Source of the DNA: Thalassobius vesicularis
GTDB lineage: Bacteria > Pseudomonadota > Alphaproteobacteria > Rhodobacterales > Rhodobacteraceae
DNA length: 64,000 bases
Assembly: GCF_004799325.1 (NCBI RefSeq)
Contig: NZ_SSMD01000007.1
Location: 113,099-177,098 of the forward strand
Direction: 5' to 3'
Part shown: piece after piece, positions 46,182-55,769 of the stretch
How the letters are laid out: the number at the start of each line of letters is the position of its first letter
Numbering within the stretch: the first letter of the stretch is position 1
Program-made: the position numbers and the translations under genes
Notes under the pieces: model-generated
Told to the model about the DNA's origin: nothing
What the model saw: only the letters and a program-made list of their open reading frames with translations
The model's database searches: none

Positions 46182-48971
46182 ATGAGCTTGTACACCGACT
46201 ACCTAAACGAGATTGAAACGCGCAAAGGCCAGGGCCTGCACCCCAAGCCGATTGACGATGGCGCGCTGGTCGCCGAACTGATCGCGCAGATCAAGGATGC
46301 CGGAAACGAGCACCGTGCGGACTCGCTGAACTTCTTCATCTACAACACGCTGCCCGGCACCACGAGTGCGGCAGGCGTGAAAGCGGCCTTCCTGAAGGAC
46401 ATCATCCTGGGGACCGAGACCGTTGCCGAAATCACCCCCGAATTTGCGTTCGAGCTGCTGTCGCACATGAAGGGCGGCCCCTCGGTCGACGTGCTGCTGG
46501 ATCTGGCGCTGGGTGATGACGCGGCCGTTGCCGCCACCGCGGCTGGCGTGCTGAAGACCCAGGTCTTCCTGTACGAAGCCGACACCGACCGTCTGGCCGC
46601 TGCCTACAAGGCCGGCAACGCCGTCGCCAAGGACATCCTGGAGAGCTACGCCAAGGCCGAGTTCTTCACCGCGCTGCCCGAGATCGACGAAGAGATCAAG
46701 GTCATCACCTACATCGCCGCCGAAGGCGATATCTCGACCGACCTGCTGTCGCCCGGTAACCAGGCCCACAGCCGCGCCGACCGTGAACTGCACGGCAAGT
46801 GCATGATCACCCCCGAAGCGCAGGCCGAGATCCAGGCGCTGCAAGCCAAGCACCCCGAAGCGCGCGTCATGCTGATCGCCGAAAAGGGGACGATGGGCGT
46901 TGGCTCGTCGCGGATGTCGGGCGTGAACAACGTCGCATTGTGGACTGGCAAGCAAGCCAGCCCCTACGTGCCCTTCGTGAACATCGCGCCGATCGTGGCT
47001 GGCACCAACGGCATCTCGCCGATCTTCCTGACCACCGTGGGCGTGACCGGCGGGATCGGCATCGACCTGAAGAACTGGGTCAAGAAGCTGGACGCCGACG
47101 GCAAGCCGGTTCTGGACGCCAACGGCGATCCGGTGCTGGAGCAGGCCTACTCGGTCGAAACCGGCAAGGTGCTGACCATCAACACCAAAACCAAGAAGCT
47201 GTATGACGCCGATGGCACCGAGCTGGTGGACATCGCCTCGTCGCTGACCCCGCAGAAGGTGGAATTCATCAAGGCGGGCGGTTCCTACGCCGTGGTCTTT
47301 GGCAAGAAGCTGCAAACGTTCGCTGCTGAAACGCTGGGCCAAGAGCTGAAGTCGGCCTACGCGGCCTCGAAAGAGGTGTCGGTCGAAGGTCAGGGTCTGA
47401 CCGCCGTCGAGAAGATCTTCAACGCCAACGCTCGCGGCGTGACCCCGGGCAAAGTGCTGCACGCCGGTTCGGACGTGCGCGTGCGCGTGAACGTTGTCGG
47501 CTCGCAGGACACCACTGGCCCGATGACCGCGCAGGAACTGGAAGCAATGGCCGCCACCGTGATTTCCCCGTCGGTCGACGTGGGCTATCAGTCGGGCTGC
47601 CACACCGCGTCGGTTTGGGACCAGAAGGCACAGGCCAACATCCCGCGTCTGATGGCGTTCATGAACAAGTTCGGCCTGATCACCGCGCGTGACCCCAAGG
47701 GCGAATATCACTCGATGACCGACGTGATCCACAAGGTGCTGAACGACATCACCGTGTCGGATTGGGACATCATCATCGGCGGCGACAGCCACACCCGTAT
47801 GTCCAAGGGCGTTGCCTTTGGTGCGGACTCGGGCACCGTGGCACTGGCGCTGGCAACCGGCGAAGCCACCATGCCGATCCCGCAATCGGTCAAGGTGACG
47901 TTCAAAGGCGAGATGGCCGACTGGATGGACTTCCGCGACGTGGTGCACGCCACCCAGGCGCAGATGCTGAAGCAGCACGGCGACAACGTGTTCCAGGGCC
48001 GCATCATCGAGGTGCATATCGGCACGCTGCTGGCTGACCAGGCCTTTACCTTCACCGACTGGACCGCCGAGATGAAGGCCAAGGCGTCGATCTGTATCTC
48101 GAACGACGAGACGCTGATCGGCTCGCTGGAGCTGGCCAAGTCGCGCATCCAGATCATGATCGACAAGGGCATGGACAACGAGGCAGGCCTGCTGGCCGGT
48201 CTGATCGCCAAGGCCGATCAGCGCATCGCGGACATCAAGTCGGGCGCCAAGCCCGCCCTGACCCCGGATGCGGACGCAAAGTACTTTGCCGAAGTTGTCG
48301 TCGACCTGGACCAGATCGTCGAGCCGATGATCGCCGACCCGGACGTCAACAACATCGACGTGTCCAAGCGTTACACCCACGACACCATCCGCCCCGTGTC
48401 CTACTACGGCGGCGAGAAGAAGGTGGACCTGGGCTTTGTGGGCTCGTGCATGGTGCACAAAGGCGACATGAAGATCGTCGCGCAAATGCTGAAAAACCTT
48501 GAGAAAACCGCCGGCAAGGTGGAATTCAAGGCGCCGCTGGTTGTGGCCGCACCGACCTACAACATCATCGACGAACTGAAGGCCGAAGGCGACTGGGAGA
48601 TCCTGGAGAAGTACTCGGGCTTCGAGTTTGACGACCTGAAACCCAAGGCCAAGGCCCGCACCGAGTACGAGAACATCCTGTACCTGGAGCGTCCGGGCTG
48701 CAACCTGTGCATGGGCAACCAGGAAAAGGCCGAGAAGGGCGACACCGTCCTGGCGACCTCGACCCGCCTGTTCCAGGGCCGCGTGGTGGAAGATTCGGCC
48801 GAGAAGAAGGGTGAATCGCTGCTGGCCTCGACCCCGGTCGTGGTGCTGTCGGCCATCCTGGGCCGCACCCCGAACCTGGACGAGTACAAGGCTGCTGTCG
48901 AAGGCATCGACCTGACCAAGTTCGCACCGCCGAAGGAAATCCCGGGCACCGCGCGCTCGGTCCATTTCTAA
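46182..48971 (+). CDS. acnB: Aconitate hydratase B (bifunctional 2-methylisocitrate dehydratase family)
   Basis: 929-residue AcnB-type aconitase, with HEAT-like N-terminal domain, swivelling domain 4 placed near the N-terminus, and the catalytic domains. GGDSHTRMSKGVAFGADSGTVALALATGEATMPIPQSVKV and the cluster ligand region ERPGCNLCMGNQEKAEKGD (near residue 846) are diagnostic. Family members also dehydrate 2-methylisocitrate in the methylcitrate cycle. Side-by-side with acnA, so the cell carries both aconitase types. Confidence 0.96.
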   Translation: MSLYTDYLNEIETRKGQGLHPKPIDDGALVAELIAQIKDAGNEHRADSLNFFIYNTLPGTTSAAGVKAAFLKDIILGTETVAEITPEFAFELLSHMKGGPSVDVLLDLALGDDAAVAATAAGVLKTQVFLYEADTDRLAAAYKAGNAVAKDILESYAKAEFFTALPEIDEEIKVITYIAAEGDISTDLLSPGNQAHSRADRELHGKCMITPEAQAEIQALQAKHPEARVMLIAEKGTMGVGSSRMSGVNNVALWTGKQASPYVPFVNIAPIVAGTNGISPIFLTTVGVTGGIGIDLKNWVKKLDADGKPVLDANGDPVLEQAYSVETGKVLTINTKTKKLYDADGTELVDIASSLTPQKVEFIKAGGSYAVVFGKKLQTFAAETLGQELKSAYAASKEVSVEGQGLTAVEKIFNANARGVTPGKVLHAGSDVRVRVNVVGSQDTTGPMTAQELEAMAATVISPSVDVGYQSGCHTASVWDQKAQANIPRLMAFMNKFGLITARDPKGEYHSMTDVIHKVLNDITVSDWDIIIGGDSHTRMSKGVAFGADSGTVALALATGEATMPIPQSVKVTFKGEMADWMDFRDVVHATQAQMLKQHGDNVFQGRIIEVHIGTLLADQAFTFTDWTAEMKAKASICISNDETLIGSLELAKSRIQIMIDKGMDNEAGLLAGLIAKADQRIADIKSGAKPALTPDADAKYFAEVVVDLDQIVEPMIADPDVNNIDVSKRYTHDTIRPVSYYGGEKKVDLGFVGSCMVHKGDMKIVAQMLKNLEKTAGKVEFKAPLVVAAPTYNIIDELKAEGDWEILEKYSGFEFDDLKPKAKARTEYENILYLERPGCNLCMGNQEKAEKGDTVLATSTRLFQGRVVEDSAEKKGESLLASTPVVVLSAILGRTPNLDEYKAAVEGIDLTKFAPPKEIPGTARSVHF

Positions 48972-48994
48972 GACCGACGTCTTGCGACGAAAAT

Positions 48995-49029
48995 GGGGGC
49001 GTCACGGGAAACCGTGGCGCCCTTTTTCT
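48995..49029 (+). terminator. Intrinsic terminator after acnB
   Basis: GGGCGtCACGG, loop GAAA, CCGTGgCGCCC then TTTTTCTT. It is 25 bases after the acnB stop. Confidence 0.9.
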
Positions 49030-49103
49030 TGGGGCATCTGACGAAACCTTGATTGGTTATTTCAGTGCGATCGTCCTAAGACCTAAGGCAACGGAAATTG
49101 GGG

Positions 49104-49814
49104 ATGACAGCAAAGATGCGTCAGGTTTTGGCATGGGTGTTGGTGGCGTGGACAGCGGCATACGCACCCGTCTGGGCAGATGACCATCCGGTCGTGGTTG
49201 AGCTTTACACTTCGCAGGGGTGTTCGTCGTGCCCGCCTGCTGACGAATTCCTAGCCACGCTTGCCGACCGCGACGATGTCATCGCCCTGGCGCTGCATGT
49301 AGATTACTGGGATTACATCGGCTGGAAGGACAGCTTTGCCCAGCCCGCCTTTACCGCCCGCCAGAAGGCATACGCGATTTCGGCGGGGCGTCGGTCTGTC
49401 TATACGCCGCAGATGATCGTGGACGGGATGGAGCATGTCGTGGGCAACCACCCCAAGGACGTGGGCGCCATGATCAACAAGCACGGCACGCAAGCGTCCC
49501 CGGTCGAGTTGAAGATCGAGCGCAAGGGCGACCGGCTGGAGATCGAAGCCGAAGCCGCCTATCCGTTGGGCGAGCCGGTGCTGGTGCAGGTGGTGCGCTA
49601 CATGCCGTCGGCGCGGGTGATGATCAACAAGGGCGAGAACGCGGGCCGCACGGTGGATTATTCCAACATCGTCACGGAATGGCACGTGTTGGGCGAGTGG
49701 GACACGCGCACCACGCTGGAGGCTGAAGGCACCATCGAGGGCAACGAGCCGATCGTCGTGATCCTGCAGAAAAAGGGCCCCGGCGAGGTGCTGGCGGCGG
49801 CGCGTCTGCGTTAG
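49104..49814 (+). CDS. DUF1223 thioredoxin-like secreted protein
   Basis: 236 residues with a signal peptide (residues 1-26, ending in APVWA). The mature N-terminus VVELYTSQGCSSCPPADEFL carries a CSSC pair (Cys40, Cys43) in a thioredoxin-like beta-alpha-beta setting; ALHVDYWDYIGWKD and YTPQMIVDGMEHVVG are DUF1223 landmarks. Probably periplasmic; function not established. Several ATGs are possible (49104, 49116); the former is used. It overlaps the convergent acyltransferase by four bases. Confidence 0.85.
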   Translation: MTAKMRQVLAWVLVAWTAAYAPVWADDHPVVVELYTSQGCSSCPPADEFLATLADRDDVIALALHVDYWDYIGWKDSFAQPAFTARQKAYAISAGRRSVYTPQMIVDGMEHVVGNHPKDVGAMINKHGTQASPVELKIERKGDRLEIEAEAAYPLGEPVLVQVVRYMPSARVMINKGENAGRTVDYSNIVTEWHVLGEWDTRTTLEAEGTIEGNEPIVVILQKKGPGEVLAAARLR

Positions 49815-50695
49815 AGCGACTTGCTCCAACGGCGGTGAATCCAGAACCATTGTTCGGGGTGGGCGGCGATGCGCGCCTCGAGCCGTCGGTTCATCTCGCG
49901 GGTCATTTCTTCGGGGGTGGAGGCGCTGATCGGGGTCTCGATTTCCACGTCGAAATGGATGCCGTCCGCGTGACGGGTGGCAAAGAACGGCACCAGCAAC
50001 GCCTTGGTGCGCAACGCGATTTCAGCGGCCGAGGTGATGGTGGGCGCGTCCTTGCCCATGAACGGCAGGGAAATGCCGCCGCTGGCGTAGATGTCGAACA
50101 ACAGCACCCCGAAGCCGCCCTTGGCGATGTGCCGGATCAGCCCGATGGTGCCCTTGTTGCCCTGCTCGAACACCGGGCCGGACAGGCGCTTCATGTTCTC
50201 GGCGTAATGGGCGTTGAAATAGGGGTTGGCCAGCGGGCGATAAAGGCCGCCGATCTGAAAACCGCGGTTGACCAGTGCGGCGCGCGGGATTTCGAAATTG
50301 GCGAAATGGGCGGTGACCATCATCACGGGGGTGCCGTTGCGGCGGGCCTCTTCGATGATCTCCAGTCCGGCGCCGGTGATCTGCTGGTCCTTGGTGCGTT
50401 CCAGCAGGGCTTGGGTGTCGTAATTCTCGATCATCGTGCGCCCGGCATTGTCGGCCACGGCGGTCGCGATGCGCAGGCGTTCACCCTCGGGCATGTCGGG
50501 GTAGATATAGGCCAGATTGGCCATCGCGCGCTTGCGGTAGCCCACCAGAGGGGCCAGCACGCGGCTGGTGAACCAGCCCATCATGTTGACGCGCGTTTCC
50601 CACGGCAGCGCCAGCGCCAGCCCGATCAGGCCGCGCAGGATGCGATCTGACAGCCAGTCCTGCCAGCCGCCGTGCTTTTTCGCCTTCTTCGCCAA
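49811..50695 (-). CDS. Lipid A acyltransferase family protein (LpxL/HtrB type)
   Basis: 294-residue member of the LpxL/LpxM acyltransferase family acting at the inner membrane. One N-terminal amphipathic or membrane segment (residues 18-40), then the catalytic HxxxxE motif in TAHFANFEI (near residue 125). LYRPLANPYFN, GFGVLLFDIYASGGISLPFMGK and the terminal PEQWFWIHRRWS are conserved. It adds a secondary acyl chain to lipid A; which position cannot be told. Eight bases downstream of the EamA gene, so probably cotranscribed with it. Confidence 0.88.
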   Translation of the reverse strand: MAKKAKKHGGWQDWLSDRILRGLIGLALALPWETRVNMMGWFTSRVLAPLVGYRKRAMANLAYIYPDMPEGERLRIATAVADNAGRTMIENYDTQALLERTKDQQITGAGLEIIEEARRNGTPVMMVTAHFANFEIPRAALVNRGFQIGGLYRPLANPYFNAHYAENMKRLSGPVFEQGNKGTIGLIRHIAKGGFGVLLFDIYASGGISLPFMGKDAPTITSAAEIALRTKALLVPFFATRHADGIHFDVEIETPISASTPEEMTREMNRRLEARIAAHPEQWFWIHRRWSKSL

Positions 50696-50698
50696 ATG

Positions 50699-51559
50699 TC
50701 AGCTTCCTCGGGTTTCGCGATGCCAGACATAAATGCCCGAAACCGCGATCACAAGGGCGCCGACGATTGTCCACAGGTCAGGGAATTCGCCGAACAGGGT
50801 GATGCCCCAGACCCCGGCGAAGATCAGGCCGGTATAGGCAAAGGGCGCCAGCATCGCGGCCTCGCCCATGCCAAGGGCGCGGATCAGCAGTAGTTGGGAC
50901 AGTGTTCCGCACACGGCAAGGATCGCCATCAGGCCAATCGCCGTCCAACTGGGGGTGACCCAGAAGAACGGCACGATGCAGGTCAGGATGACCGCGCCGA
51001 ACAACCCGGTGTAGAGGAGCGAGGTCCAGGGATCCTCGGCCCGGCCGACGAAGCGAGTGACGAGGCTGTAGGCGGAATAGGCCAGCGCGCCCCCCAGCGG
51101 GTAAAGCGCGTAGATTGAGAACACGCCCGATCCGGGGCGGATCACGATCAGCGCACCCACCAGCGAGGCGGCGATGCCCAGCAGGCGGCGGGGGCCCAGA
51201 TGTTCGCCCAGAAACAGGGCCGCGCCCAGCGTGATCAGGACGGGGTTGATGTCCATGATCGCGGTCGCCTCGGCCAGGCCGATATGCGCGAGGCCCGAGA
51301 AAAAGCAGACCGTGCCGATCATCAGCAGCACCGAGCGTGCCAGTTGCAGCCACGGAAACTGCGTGCGCGCCACCTGTTTCAGGCGCGGAGAGACGATCAA
51401 CAGCACCATCAGGCTTTGCCCCGCATAGCGCGACCAGACGGTGGGTAGCGTGCCGATATGGCGCGTCAGTTCTTTGGCCGTGGCATCCATCGCCGAGAAA
51501 AAGAAGATGGCCCCGATCATCAACAAGATGGCGCGGGACTTTGGCGAAAGGCTGTGCAC
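50699..51559 (-). CDS. EamA-family transporter
   Basis: 286-residue DMT-superfamily protein with ten hydrophobic segments arranged as two EamA repeats. MIGAIFFFSAMDATAKELTRHIGTLPTVWSRY and GLAHIGLAEATAIMDINPVLITLGAALFLGEHL are the first, and LLIRALGMGEAAMLAPFAYTGLIFAGVWGITLFGEFPD the second. Substrate unknown. Different from the RarD gene at 17315. Confidence 0.87.
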   Translation of the reverse strand: MHSLSPKSRAILLMIGAIFFFSAMDATAKELTRHIGTLPTVWSRYAGQSLMVLLIVSPRLKQVARTQFPWLQLARSVLLMIGTVCFFSGLAHIGLAEATAIMDINPVLITLGAALFLGEHLGPRRLLGIAASLVGALIVIRPGSGVFSIYALYPLGGALAYSAYSLVTRFVGRAEDPWTSLLYTGLFGAVILTCIVPFFWVTPSWTAIGLMAILAVCGTLSQLLLIRALGMGEAAMLAPFAYTGLIFAGVWGITLFGEFPDLWTIVGALVIAVSGIYVWHRETRGS

Positions 51560-51626
51560 GGCGGCATCCCCGGTTGGTCCAAGCTGTCCGGACGTTATGG
51601 GGCATAATAGTAAGTGTCCAGATGGT

Positions 51627-52715
51627 TCAGCCGTCTTCGTCCTCGGTGATCAGGGTGATCTCGCCCGACATCTCCAGCTGGCGGATGCCGGAGACGACGG
51701 CGGACATCGCCTCCTCTCCGGATTTGGGCTTGATGGTGCCGGCCTCGGCGATCTCCTCACGCAGCGCGTCGGCCATGCGGCCCGAGAGGTTGGACAGGAT
51801 ATGATCGACCGCTTCTTGCACACCAGAGGCGCTGGCATGGGCGAGGGCGGCGACCAGAACGGACTGGTCCACCGAGCGTGTGATCTTGGGCACGTCCAGC
51901 GGTGTGATGCGGGCGGGGATGTCGGCAAAGGTGAAGATCGCCTTGCGCACCTGCGCCGCGAAATCGGCGTCGTCGCCTTCGAGCGCGGCCAGCAGTTCAT
52001 CGCGCGTGGCCGAGGGGGAGTAGTTCAGGATGGCGCCGACGCGCTTGTCCGGGCCGTCCTCGAACGCGCGTTCAGGGCGGGCGTCCAACTGGGCGGCCAG
52101 CGACAGGCCGATCCTGTCCACCGCATCAGGCGTCACCGCGCCGGTCAGTGACATGGCATAGGTGATGCGGCGGGCCTTGTCGCCGGGTAGCAGGGCCAGC
52201 ACCTCGGCCGCGCGGGGCACGTCCAGCTTGGACATGACGACGGCGGCGACCTCGGTCGATTCTTCCTCGAAAATGGGGACGAGGGCGGCGCAATCCAACG
52301 CGCGGATACGATCCCACGGGTCCGCGTATTGGCGCACGCCCGCCTGTTTGCGCAGGCGCGCGGCGGTGCGAGGGTGGATGCGCCCGTCCAGCATCATCAG
52401 CGCGCCCGCCAGATCGTGGGGGAAGGTAACGCCGATCTCCTCTAGCTGGCCGGCGAATTCGGCGACGACGCTGGCCAAGGTTTCGCGGTCGATCAGGCGC
52501 ATGTCGCCCAGTTGCAGGGTTAGTTCGGCCTGCAACGCCTCGGGCAGGGCGGAAAAATCCAGATCCGCCCCCTCGCTCAGCAGGAAGCGCACCATGATCG
52601 CGGCCTTCTGGCGGCGGCTGAGGCCGGACTTGCGCCGCTGCGGAGAGGGGACTGCGGGGGCAGGCACCTCTTTCTTGGCCGGTGTGATCCGTGCCAACTG
52701 TTTCGTTTCGCTCAT
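51627..52715 (-). CDS. fliG: FliG-like flagellar motor switch protein, isolated
   Basis: 362 residues. Residues about 40-110 and 130-345 match FliG middle and C-terminal armadillo-like repeats: SRRQKAAIMVRFLLSEG, EESTEVAAVVMSKLDVPRAAEVLALLPGDKARRITYAMS (FliG-M with the conserved LP..) and VLVAALAHASASGVQEAVDHILSNLSGRMADALREEIAEAGTIKP (FliG-C helix of torque-bearing charged residues). FliG couples stator force to the MS ring. No other flagellar gene is in the window. The ATG at 52715 is chosen because the preceding in-frame codons show no protein-like composition. Confidence 0.85.
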   Translation of the reverse strand: MSETKQLARITPAKKEVPAPAVPSPQRRKSGLSRRQKAAIMVRFLLSEGADLDFSALPEALQAELTLQLGDMRLIDRETLASVVAEFAGQLEEIGVTFPHDLAGALMMLDGRIHPRTAARLRKQAGVRQYADPWDRIRALDCAALVPIFEEESTEVAAVVMSKLDVPRAAEVLALLPGDKARRITYAMSLTGAVTPDAVDRIGLSLAAQLDARPERAFEDGPDKRVGAILNYSPSATRDELLAALEGDDADFAAQVRKAIFTFADIPARITPLDVPKITRSVDQSVLVAALAHASASGVQEAVDHILSNLSGRMADALREEIAEAGTIKPKSGEEAMSAVVSGIRQLEMSGEITLITEDEDG

Positions 52716-52771
52716 CCTTGCCTCACGTCTGTGACCGGGGTCACAAAAGCAGGGAAGGGTAAAAAATGCCT

Positions 52772-52921
52772 TTAGCCCGTCGCGCTGATGCAGCTTTTCG
52801 ACGATTTGTCCCAAACCTTGCCATCGGCGCAGGACATCGCCTGCTCGTGGCCCGAGGGGCATTGCGCCAGCGCTGGCATGGGCGCGGCCAGGATGAGGGC
52901 GGTCAGTACCAGGCGGATCAT
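52772..52921 (-). CDS. 49-residue secreted cysteine-containing protein
   Basis: Start ATG 52921 with GGGAG at eight bases. Signal peptide IRLVLTALILAAPMPALA ends at residue 19, leaving a mature 30-residue peptide QCPSGHEQAMSCADGKVWDK... with three cysteines and an ADGKVWD turn. The pattern is reminiscent of tiny chitin/carbohydrate-binding-like modules, but I cannot assign a function. It lies 64 bases after purB on the same strand, possibly cotranscribed. Confidence 0.68.
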   Translation of the reverse strand: MIRLVLTALILAAPMPALAQCPSGHEQAMSCADGKVWDKSSKSCISATG

Positions 52922-52985
52922 ACGAAAACTCCCTGTCGTGGGTGACACGACAGGGAGCATAACATGTAAACCGATTCCCGAGAAA

Positions 52986-54293
52986 TCAGGCTTCGCCGAA
53001 CACCCGACGGAAGATCGTGTCGACGTGCTTGGTGTGGTAGTCCATGTCGAACTTGGCGTTGATCGCCTCCTCGCCCAACGCGGCCACAACCTCGGCATCG
53101 GCCAGAAGCAGTTCGCGGAAATCGACGCGGTCTTCCCAGACTTTCAGCGCGTTGCGCTGGACCATCGAATAGGCGTCTTCGCGCGACACGCCGGCTTGGG
53201 TCAGGGCCAGCAGCACGCGCTGCGACATCACCAGGCCGGGGAATTTGTTCATGTTGTCCAGCATGTTCTGCGGGAAGACCAGCATCTTGTCGATGACGCC
53301 GGTCAGACGGTTCAGCGCGAAATCCAGGGTGATCGTGGCGTCCGGGCCGATGCCGCGCTCGACCGAGGAGTGGCTGATGTCACGCTCGTGCCAGAGGGCG
53401 ACGTTTTCCATCGCGGGGACCACGGTCATGCGGACCAGACGGGCCAGGCCGGTCAGGTTCTCGGTCAGCACCGGGTTCTTCTTGTGCGGCATCGCCGACG
53501 AGCCCTTTTGGCCCATCGAGAAGAATTCCGCGCCTTCCAGCACTTCGGTGCGCTGCATGTGGCGGATTTCGATGGCGACGTTCTCGATCGAGCTGGCAAT
53601 CACGCCCAGCGTGGCAAAGAACATCGCATGACGGTCACGCGGGATGACCTGGGTGCTGATCGGCTCGGGCTTCAGGCCGAGTTTCTCGCAGACGTGCTCT
53701 TCGACGCGGGGGTCGATGTTGGCGAAGGTGCCGACCGCGCCCGAGATCGCGCCGGTGGCGATTTCCTCGCGCGCCAGTTTCAGGCGGGCCAGGTTGCGGT
53801 CCATTTCCGCGTAGAAGCGGGCAAAGGTCAGGCCCATGGTGGTGGGTTCGGCGTGGATGCCGTGGCTGCGGCCGACGCGCACTGTCATCTTGTGTTCCAT
53901 CGCGCGCTTCTTCAGCGCGGCCAGCAGGGCCTCGACGTCCTTGATCAGGATGTCCGACGCGCGCACCAGCTGCACGTTCAGGCAGGTGTCCAGCACGTCC
54001 GACGAGGTCATGCCCTGGTGGACGAAACGCGCCTCTTCGGAACCGACATGCTCGGCCAGGTGGGTCAGGAAGGCGATGACGTCATGCTTGGTGACGGCTT
54101 CGATCTCGTCGATGCGGGCCACGTCGAAATCCACGTCCTTGGCTTTCCAGACGGCGTCGGCGTTTTCGCGCGGGATCACGCCCAGATCTGCCTGAGCGTC
54201 GCAGGCATGGGCCTCGATCTCGTACCAGATTTTGAACTTGGTTTCGGGCGACCAGATGGAGACCATCTCGGGGCGGGCATAACGCGGGATCAT
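52986..54293 (-). CDS. purB: Adenylosuccinate lyase
   Basis: 435-residue fumarase/aspartase-superfamily enzyme acting twice in purine synthesis (SAICAR to AICAR, adenylosuccinate to AMP). Begins IPRYARPEMVSIWSPETKFKIWYEIE; QGMTSSDVLDTCLNVQLVRA near residue 90 and the signature GSSAMPHKKNPVLTENLTGLARL near residue 265 (catalytic serine loop) are intact. Flexible, alpha-helical throughout. Confidence 0.97.
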   Translation of the reverse strand: MIPRYARPEMVSIWSPETKFKIWYEIEAHACDAQADLGVIPRENADAVWKAKDVDFDVARIDEIEAVTKHDVIAFLTHLAEHVGSEEARFVHQGMTSSDVLDTCLNVQLVRASDILIKDVEALLAALKKRAMEHKMTVRVGRSHGIHAEPTTMGLTFARFYAEMDRNLARLKLAREEIATGAISGAVGTFANIDPRVEEHVCEKLGLKPEPISTQVIPRDRHAMFFATLGVIASSIENVAIEIRHMQRTEVLEGAEFFSMGQKGSSAMPHKKNPVLTENLTGLARLVRMTVVPAMENVALWHERDISHSSVERGIGPDATITLDFALNRLTGVIDKMLVFPQNMLDNMNKFPGLVMSQRVLLALTQAGVSREDAYSMVQRNALKVWEDRVDFRELLLADAEVVAALGEEAINAKFDMDYHTKHVDTIFRRVFGEA

Positions 54294-54402
54294 CGGCTTT
54301 CCTCGGGAACTTGGGTTTCACGCGGTCTTTAACGCCGCACGCCCCGCGCGGCAAGGGCGGGGCGGCGATATGCCCGTGTTTGGGCCTCTCTGGGTGGCCT
54401 TG

Positions 54403-55611
54403 TTAGTCGGCCAGCAGGGTTGTGACCTTGCTGCCGCGGGTCAGGGTGCCGTGCACGGGGCATTTGTCGGCGATCTGGCGCAGCTTCTCGCGCTGGTCGG
54501 GGGTCAGGTCGCCCTCCAGGTGGATCAGCCGGGTGAAGTGGTCCAGCGTGTCCGAGGTCCCCGCGTCCTGCGCGTGAACCTTGCCCTGTGTGACGTCCAC
54601 GCGGATGCGAGTCAGGGGCCAACCCTTGCGCCGGGCATACATGCGCACGGTCATCGAGGTGCAAGCCCCCAGACCGGCCGCCAGAAAGCCGTAGGGCGTC
54701 ATCCCGCGATTGGTGCCGCCATAGGCCAGCGGTTCGTCCGCGACGGCGTGGTGATGCGGGCCGTTCTGGATGTCCTGCAGAAAGCCGTTGGGGTCCGCCT
54801 CGGTCACGCGCACGACGCCTTCGGGGGCACCGGGGGGCGGGGCGGGGTGTTTCAGACCCAGATAGCGCCCGGCCCAGGCGGCGATCACTTGTGCGGCGTA
54901 ATCGGCATCCTCCGCGCGCGAGATCAGGTGGTCGGCATCATCCAGCGTGACAAAGCTTTTGGGGTGCTTGGCAGCGACAAAGATGCCGGTGGCGTTGTCG
55001 ATCCCGACAACCTCGTCCCTTGGGGCGTGCATCACCAGCAGGGCGGCGTGCAGATGGGCGATCGCGTCGGTCAGCTTGGCTTGGCTGACATCCGCTAGAA
55101 AACTGTCGGTGATCGGAAAGCTGCCATGCCCCAGTTTGACCTGCGCGCAGCCTTCGGATTCGATGGTGTGGATATCCGCCTCGAACGCTTTCAGAACATG
55201 CGCCGGGTCGAAAGGCGCGTTCAGGGTGGCGACGGCCTTGATCCCTTCGATCTGCTGGGCGGCGCGCAGGACGGCGGCCCCGCCCAGCGAATGGCCGATC
55301 AGCAGCTTGGGCGCCATGCTACGGGTGCGCAGATGCGCTGCCGCGGCAAGAATGTCGTTGACGTTCGAAGTGAACGAGGTGTTCGCAAACTCACCTGCCG
55401 AATGCCCCAACCCTGTGAAATCAAAACGCAAAACGGCGATGCCCAACCCGGCCAGCCGTTGGCTGATCCGGCGCGCGGCGGCGATGTCCTTGGTGCAGGT
55501 AAAGCAATGGGCCAGGATCGCCGTCGCCTGATGCGGGCCATCCGGCATATCCAGACGCGCGGCCAGTTGGGTGCCGTCATGGCCGGCAAATGTGAACCTT
55601 TCGGAAGGCAT
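54403..55611 (-). CDS. Bifunctional alpha/beta hydrolase - OsmC-like fusion
   Basis: 402 residues, two domains. N-terminal alpha/beta hydrolase (about 1-255): AILAHCFTCTKDIAAARRIS, VLRFDFTGLGHSAGE, nucleophile elbow IGHSLGGAAVL with Ser near residue 103, and DDADHLISR with the catalytic His. C-terminal OsmC-like domain (about 270-402): LAYGGTNRGMTPYGFLAAGLGACTSMTVRMYARRKGWPL with its peroxidatic Cys and DKCPVHGTLTRG with the second Cys. It probably detoxifies organic peroxides or esters in the cytoplasm. The fusion is known in proteobacteria, and the order of domains is intact here. Confidence 0.92.
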   Translation of the reverse strand: MPSERFTFAGHDGTQLAARLDMPDGPHQATAILAHCFTCTKDIAAARRISQRLAGLGIAVLRFDFTGLGHSAGEFANTSFTSNVNDILAAAAHLRTRSMAPKLLIGHSLGGAAVLRAAQQIEGIKAVATLNAPFDPAHVLKAFEADIHTIESEGCAQVKLGHGSFPITDSFLADVSQAKLTDAIAHLHAALLVMHAPRDEVVGIDNATGIFVAAKHPKSFVTLDDADHLISRAEDADYAAQVIAAWAGRYLGLKHPAPPPGAPEGVVRVTEADPNGFLQDIQNGPHHHAVADEPLAYGGTNRGMTPYGFLAAGLGACTSMTVRMYARRKGWPLTRIRVDVTQGKVHAQDAGTSDTLDHFTRLIHLEGDLTPDQREKLRQIADKCPVHGTLTRGSKVTTLLAD

Positions 55612-55717
55612 GGGATACTCCGCTGCGGTCTGTTGAGCACAGAGTAGGAGCGCGCGCAGGCGTACACCACCCGATCCGTCCGCGCGTCACGCGAATTTGA
55701 GCCGCCGCGCGCAGCAA

Positions 55718-55755
55718 AACGGCCACCGCGTAAGGAACGCGATGGCCGTTTGCCT
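55718..55755 (-). terminator. Terminator of the downstream unknown gene
   Basis: AACGGCCA (55718-55725) and TGGCCGTT (55743-55750), with GCGT/ACGC extending the stem. On the minus strand the stem is followed by a T-rich GTTTTGCTG stretch. It lies 19 bases after the stop of the gene at 55770. Confidence 0.75.
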
Positions 55756-55769
55756 GTGTGTGCAGGTGC

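Noticed and set aside
46203..48965. A 920-codon minus-strand frame across acnB
   Set aside because: Antisense shadow of acnB; no protein motif, skewed residue use.
54403..55611. Two separate genes (hydrolase and OsmC)
   Set aside because: The frame is continuous through the linker, and the fused arrangement is a known protein type, so no frameshift is assumed.
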